Shown piece by piece: positions 61,180-64,000 of a stretch of 64,000 nucleotides of DNA (position 1 is its first letter; each line of letters opens with the position of its first letter). The DNA is from Lachnospiraceae bacterium KGMB03038. GTDB taxonomy: Bacteria; Bacillota; Clostridia; Lachnospirales; Lachnospiraceae. The stretch is taken from positions 2,942,501-3,006,500 of the forward strand of contig CP041667.1 of NCBI GenBank assembly GCA_007361935.1. Direction: 5' to 3'. The notes below the pieces were generated by a model, which made no database searches, had not been told where the DNA came from, and saw only the letters and a program-made list of their open reading frames with translations. A program made the position numbers and the translations under genes.

Positions 61180-61608
61180 CTATCCGATCATAAAGGTCAA
61201 TTCCGCGCTGACCACCGTCTTTCCATCTACGCTGGCAATGGCTTCCCCCACGCCGACCGGTCCTTTCTGCTTGATGATCTTCGTCTCCAGCCGTACCTTG
61301 TCGCCAGGGACAATCTTTCCCTTGAACTTGCACTTATTAATGCCGCCAAAATAAGCAATCTTCCCCTTATTTTCTTCTACGCTTAAGATCGCCACCGCTC
61401 CCACTTGGGCCAGCGCCTCCACCGTCAGCACGCCCGGCATCACCGGTTCCTGAGGGAAATGTCCGGCAAAGAAATCCTCACGGAACGTCACACACTTGTA
61501 ACCTACCGCAAACTGCCCCGGCTCATAATCTTCGATATAATCTACCAACAAAAACGGGTGCCGGTGCGGAATGATTTCCTTAATCTGGTTGATATCTAAA
61601 TGCTTCAT
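61180..61608 (-). CDS. fabZ: 3-hydroxyacyl-ACP dehydratase FabZ
   Basis: A 142-residue hot-dog-fold dehydratase of type II fatty acid synthesis. The catalytic histidine lies in FFAGHFPQEPVMPGVLTVEALAQ, after the N-terminal IIPHRHPFLLVD. The length is typical. AAAAGGAGGAAATTTT precedes the ATG. Repeat copy I separates it from accB upstream. Confidence 0.96.
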   Translation of the reverse strand: MKHLDINQIKEIIPHRHPFLLVDYIEDYEPGQFAVGYKCVTFREDFFAGHFPQEPVMPGVLTVEALAQVGAVAILSVEENKGKIAYFGGINKCKFKGKIVPGDKVRLETKIIKQKGPVGVGEAIASVDGKTVVSAELTFMIG

Positions 61609-61625
61609 AAAATTTCCTCCTTTTC

Positions 61626-61707
61626 AATTTGGGACGTAGCCTTTTTGCAAAGGGCTACGTCCCAAATTAACTTTCAGGGTGTACCTTTTTGACGTTTGCC
61701 CTGTACC
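61626..61707 (+). repeat. Palindromic 3'-end element, copy I (GACGTAG subtype, variant)
   Basis: A perfect 16-bp stem AATTTGGGACGTAGCC (61626-61641) / 61653-61668. A longer tail contains two CAGGG...GTACC blocks around TTTTTGACG and ends GCCCTGTACC. It lies inside the fatty-acid operon, starting 4 bp from the accB stop. Confidence 0.8.
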
Positions 61708-61711
61708 CAAA

Positions 61712-62197
61712 CTAATTGATCCGAAATAATGGCTGGCCATATTCTACTGGCTGGCCATTTTCTACCAGGATCTCCGCTATGGTTCCATCGTAATCGCTTT
61801 CGATCTCGTTCATCAGTTTCATAGCTTCTACGATCGCAAGTGTCTGGCCTTTTTTTACCCGGCTTCCTACGGTCACGAAGGCTTCCGCGTCTTCTGCCGG
61901 CGCCGCGTAGAAAGTTCCTACCAGTGGTGATTCTACAATCTTTCCTGTTTTTTCTCCCTTCACGCTTTCGGTCCTGGAACTCGGCGCTTCCTCAGAAGGA
62001 TTCCCTGCCGTCGGCGCTGCAAATGGAGCTGGCGGAACTGCCGGCGCAGCGGGGATGACCGCCGGGGCAGATACCACCTTCACCTCTCCATCCTGTTTGC
62101 TCATCTGTAGTTTCAAGCCCTTTTCTTCATATTTGAATCCGGTTAATTCTGACTCGGACACGGTCTTGATCAATGTGATCAGATTTTCAAATTCCAT
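61712..62197 (-). CDS. accB: Acetyl-CoA carboxylase biotin carboxyl carrier protein
   Basis: A 161-residue BCCP. The biotinyl lysine is in the C-terminal [15 protein letters not shown], after the thumb-containing [18 protein letters not shown] segment. The N-terminal domain is helical and joined by an Ala/Pro-rich linker ([14 protein letters not shown]). The start is ATG 62197 (MEFENLI), since the ATG three codons upstream directly abuts GGAGAGG. It lies between fabF and fabZ in the operon. Confidence 0.95.
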   Translation of the reverse strand: MEFENLITLIKTVSESELTGFKYEEKGLKLQMSKQDGEVKVVSAPAVIPAAPAVPPAPFAAPTAGNPSEEAPSSRTESVKGEKTGKIVESPLVGTFYAAPAEDAEAFVTVGSRVKKGQTLAIVEAMKLMNEIESDYDGTIAEILVENGQPVEYGQPLFRIN

Positions 62198-62229
62198 ACA
62201 TTCCATCCTCTCCGCAGGTTCCCTTTTTC

Positions 62230-63468
62230 CTAACCTTCATATTTCTTCAACAGTAATGTTGCGTTATGTCCGCCAAATCCCAGAGAATTCGTCAAAGCAT
62301 AACGGATTTCTTTTTCTACTGGAGCGCCGATGGCATAATTCAGATCGCACTCCTCATCCGCTTCTCTGGTCCCCATAGTCTGATGGATAAATCCATCCTG
62401 GATGGCCTTGACGCAGGTAATGAATTCCACACCTCCGGCCGCTCCCAACAGATGGCCGACTATAGACTTGGTGGAATTGATGACGACTTTCTTGGCAGCT
62501 TCCCCTAAGGCTGCCTTGATAGCCCTGGTCTCATAAAGATCGTTATGGTGAGTGCTGGTCCCATGGGCATTGATATAATCTATTTCTTCCGGAGAGACGC
62601 CGCCTTCTTCCATGGCAAGAGTCATGGCTTTCGCCGCTCCGCTCCCATCTTCTGCCGGAGAAGTGATATGATAAGCATCGCCGGTCGCTCCATAACCCGC
62701 CAATTCCGCATAAATCTTAGCTCCCCGTTTCCTTGCGTGCTCCAGCTCTTCCAGGACAACGATGCCCGCTCCTTCTCCCAGAACAAAGCCATTCCGGTCC
62801 TTATCAAATGGAATAGACGCGCGCAGAGGGTCCGTACTGACAGACAGCGCCGTCAGACTGGTAAATCCCGCCACCCCTGTTGGACAGATGCAGCTTTCCG
62901 TCCCGCCGGCCAGCATGATATCCGCATCTCCATACTGGATTGCCCGCAGCGCATCTCCAATACAGTTGGTCCCAGAAGCGCAGGCTGTCACTACGCTGGT
63001 ACATTTCCCTTTGAATCCAAGCTGGATGGAAATATTTCCGGCCGCCATATTGGAGATCATCAGAGGCACCATCAAAGGATTTACCCTGGAGGGACCTTTC
63101 GTTGTAATCTTTTCATACTCCCGCTCTACTTCCTGGAGGCTTCCGATACCTGACCCTACGATCACACCTGCCCGGAAAGGATCTTCCTTCTCAATCTCAA
63201 TCCCAGCATCCTCGCAGGCTTCTATAGCCGCCGCCACCGCGTATTGGGAAAATGGCTCCATCCGGCGGGCCGCCTTAAAATCCATCCGCTCTTTTGCCTC
63301 GAACCCTTTTACTTCGGCCGCTAATTTTACTTTATAATCTGCAGTATCAAATTTGGTAATTTCTCCAATACCGACCTTTCCTTCCCGGATGCCGGTCCAG
63401 AACTCTTCCACCGTATTTCCGATCGGGGTCACTGCCCCAAGTCCTGTTACTACGACCCTTCTTTTCAT
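62230..63468 (-). CDS. fabF: Beta-ketoacyl-ACP synthase II
   Basis: A 412-residue condensing enzyme of type II fatty acid elongation. The Cys-His-His triad is seen in [15 protein letters not shown] (Cys), [12 protein letters not shown] and [12 protein letters not shown], with the C-terminal [13 protein letters not shown]. The frame is open 14 codons upstream, but AAGGAGACAGAGAAT before ATG 63468 (MKRRVVVTG) gives the normal FabF start. It follows fabG on the same strand. Confidence 0.96.
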   Translation of the reverse strand: MKRRVVVTGLGAVTPIGNTVEEFWTGIREGKVGIGEITKFDTADYKVKLAAEVKGFEAKERMDFKAARRMEPFSQYAVAAAIEACEDAGIEIEKEDPFRAGVIVGSGIGSLQEVEREYEKITTKGPSRVNPLMVPLMISNMAAGNISIQLGFKGKCTSVVTACASGTNCIGDALRAIQYGDADIMLAGGTESCICPTGVAGFTSLTALSVSTDPLRASIPFDKDRNGFVLGEGAGIVVLEELEHARKRGAKIYAELAGYGATGDAYHITSPAEDGSGAAKAMTLAMEEGGVSPEEIDYINAHGTSTHHNDLYETRAIKAALGEAAKKVVINSTKSIVGHLLGAAGGVEFITCVKAIQDGFIHQTMGTREADEECDLNYAIGAPVEKEIRYALTNSLGFGGHNATLLLKKYEG

Positions 63469-63544
63469 ATTCTCTGTCTCCTTATCCTCAAACTCACCTG
63501 AGTATTCCACCGCTTACACCATGTTTCCCATTTGCGCCGGCCGC

Positions 63545-64000
63545 TTACATCACCATACCGCCGTCCACATGCAATACCTGACCGGTAATATATCTTCCCT
63601 CTTCCGATGCAAGAAACGCCACAGCCGCCGCCACATCTTCCGGCTGTCCAAACGTTCCGAGCGGAATCTGAGCTGCCGCCCCTTCCTTCACCTTGTCGGA
63701 TAAAACACTTGTCATATCTGTGTCGATAAATCCCGGCGCCACCGCGTTTACGGTAATCCCGCGGGAAGCAAGTTCTTTTGCCGCAGACTTAGTCAGACCA
63801 ATGACTCCAGCCTTTGAAGCGGCATAGTTCGCCTGCCCGGCATTCCCCGCCACTCCTACTACAGAAGATAAATTGACGATCCTGCCGCTTTTTTGCCGAA
63901 GCATCTGGCGGGCCGCAAAACGGATCGTATGGAAAGTTCCTTTTAAGTTGGTTTCGATCACCTGATCAAAATCTGTTTCCGTCATCTTCATCAAAAGGCC
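63545..64000 (-). CDS. fabG: 3-oxoacyl-ACP reductase FabG (partial, start beyond the window)
   Basis: The C-terminal roughly 152 residues of a short-chain dehydrogenase that reduces 3-oxoacyl-ACP with NADPH. Visible parts are [16 protein letters not shown], the catalytic serine in [10 protein letters not shown], the Tyr-x-x-x-Lys in [19 protein letters not shown] and the C-terminal [12 protein letters not shown]. The N-terminal Rossmann motif lies off the right edge. It is the most upstream visible gene of the fatty-acid operon. Confidence 0.94.
   Translation of the reverse strand, partial: GLLMKMTETDFDQVIETNLKGTFHTIRFAARQMLRQKSGRIVNLSSVVGVAGNAGQANYAASKAGVIGLTKSAAKELASRGITVNAVAPGFIDTDMTSVLSDKVKEGAAAQIPLGTFGQPEDVAAAVAFLASEEGRYITGQVLHVDGGMVM

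Noticed and set aside
16325..61707. Treating the nine palindromic elements as ordinary intrinsic terminators
   Set aside because: The hairpins are not consistently followed by a T-tract in the direction of the upstream gene, their tails are conserved, and several lie inside apparently co-transcribed operons.
16325..61707. A dispersed CRISPR-like array
   Set aside because: Copies are thousands of bases apart, occur in both orientations and have no spacer regularity or cas genes.

Overview
The window looks like a chromosomal segment of a spore-forming anaerobic Firmicute, most probably a Lachnospiraceae member. This rests on a complete spoIIA-sigF-spoVA block, the [FeFe]-hydrogenase maturases HydE/HydG/HydF, a type II fatty-acid operon with a fused AccD-AccA, a T-box leader before valS, ornithine-fermentation thiolase genes, and strong AGGAGG-type ribosome sites with frequent GTG/TTG starts. 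I see no rRNA, tRNA, CRISPR array, phage module or intact insertion sequence. Species-level assignment is not possible by eye.

Layout. (1) 25-9818, minus: a sugar-catabolic operon with two TIM-barrel isomerase/epimerases, a metallo-beta-lactamase-fold lactonase-like hydrolase, a CUT1 ABC importer, a GH38 alpha-mannosidase and a zinc sugar/alcohol dehydrogenase. It runs from a sigma-A promoter with a perfect 14-bp palindrome downstream and continues off the left edge. (2) 9997-17882, minus: an SfsA-MutY fusion, a small RelQ-like (p)ppGpp synthetase, a cobalamin adenosyltransferase, an orphan PTS-IIC-like membrane protein, an oligo-1,6-glucosidase and a 4-alpha-glucanotransferase. (3) 18264-18848, plus: two small conserved-looking proteins. 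(4) 18867-23679, minus: spoIIAA-spoIIAB-sigF, then a sigma-G-like promoter, a 52-codon membrane ORF and spoVAA-AB-AC-AD-AE. (5) 23784-31910, minus: a TPR membrane protein, a 44-codon ORF overlapping folC, an LTA-synthase-family protein, and T-box-controlled valS. (6) 32044-33931: mazG, a small unknown protein, and ribokinase. (7) 33947-43461, minus: a ten-gene unit of unknown substrate comprising an ECF-type transporter (S, T, A, A'), an SGNH hydrolase, two M20 amidohydrolases, an amidohydrolase-superfamily enzyme, a class-I glutamine-amidotransferase-like protein and a LacI regulator (ribokinase follows). A LacI-type operator sits just downstream of its promoter. (8) 43660-46977, minus: a P1B-type ATPase with a small partner, and a zinc-containing macrodomain hydrolase. 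(9) 47067-51890, plus: hydE-hydG-hydF behind an attenuator-like leader, and a PF06541 membrane protein. (10) 51895-55664: a divergent GntR regulator, a YkvI-family transporter and ortAB. (11) 55728-64000, minus: fabG(partial)-fabF-accB-fabZ-accC-accDA-NMO/FabK-like-marR-sir2.

The most unusual structure is a dispersed family of nine palindromic elements about 60-80 bp long. Each has a long perfect or near-perfect hairpin core joined to a conserved tail (AAAAAGGGACAGGGCA or AAAAAGGTACAGGGCA). There are two subtypes in which core and tail vary together. Every copy lies within about 21 bp of the 3' end of a gene, and in two cases the copy supplies the gene's stop codon. Several sit between co-transcribed genes, including inside the spoVA and fatty-acid operons, so they are unlikely to be simple strong terminators. 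They resemble REP/REPIN elements mobilised in trans, although no transposase is encoded in the window.
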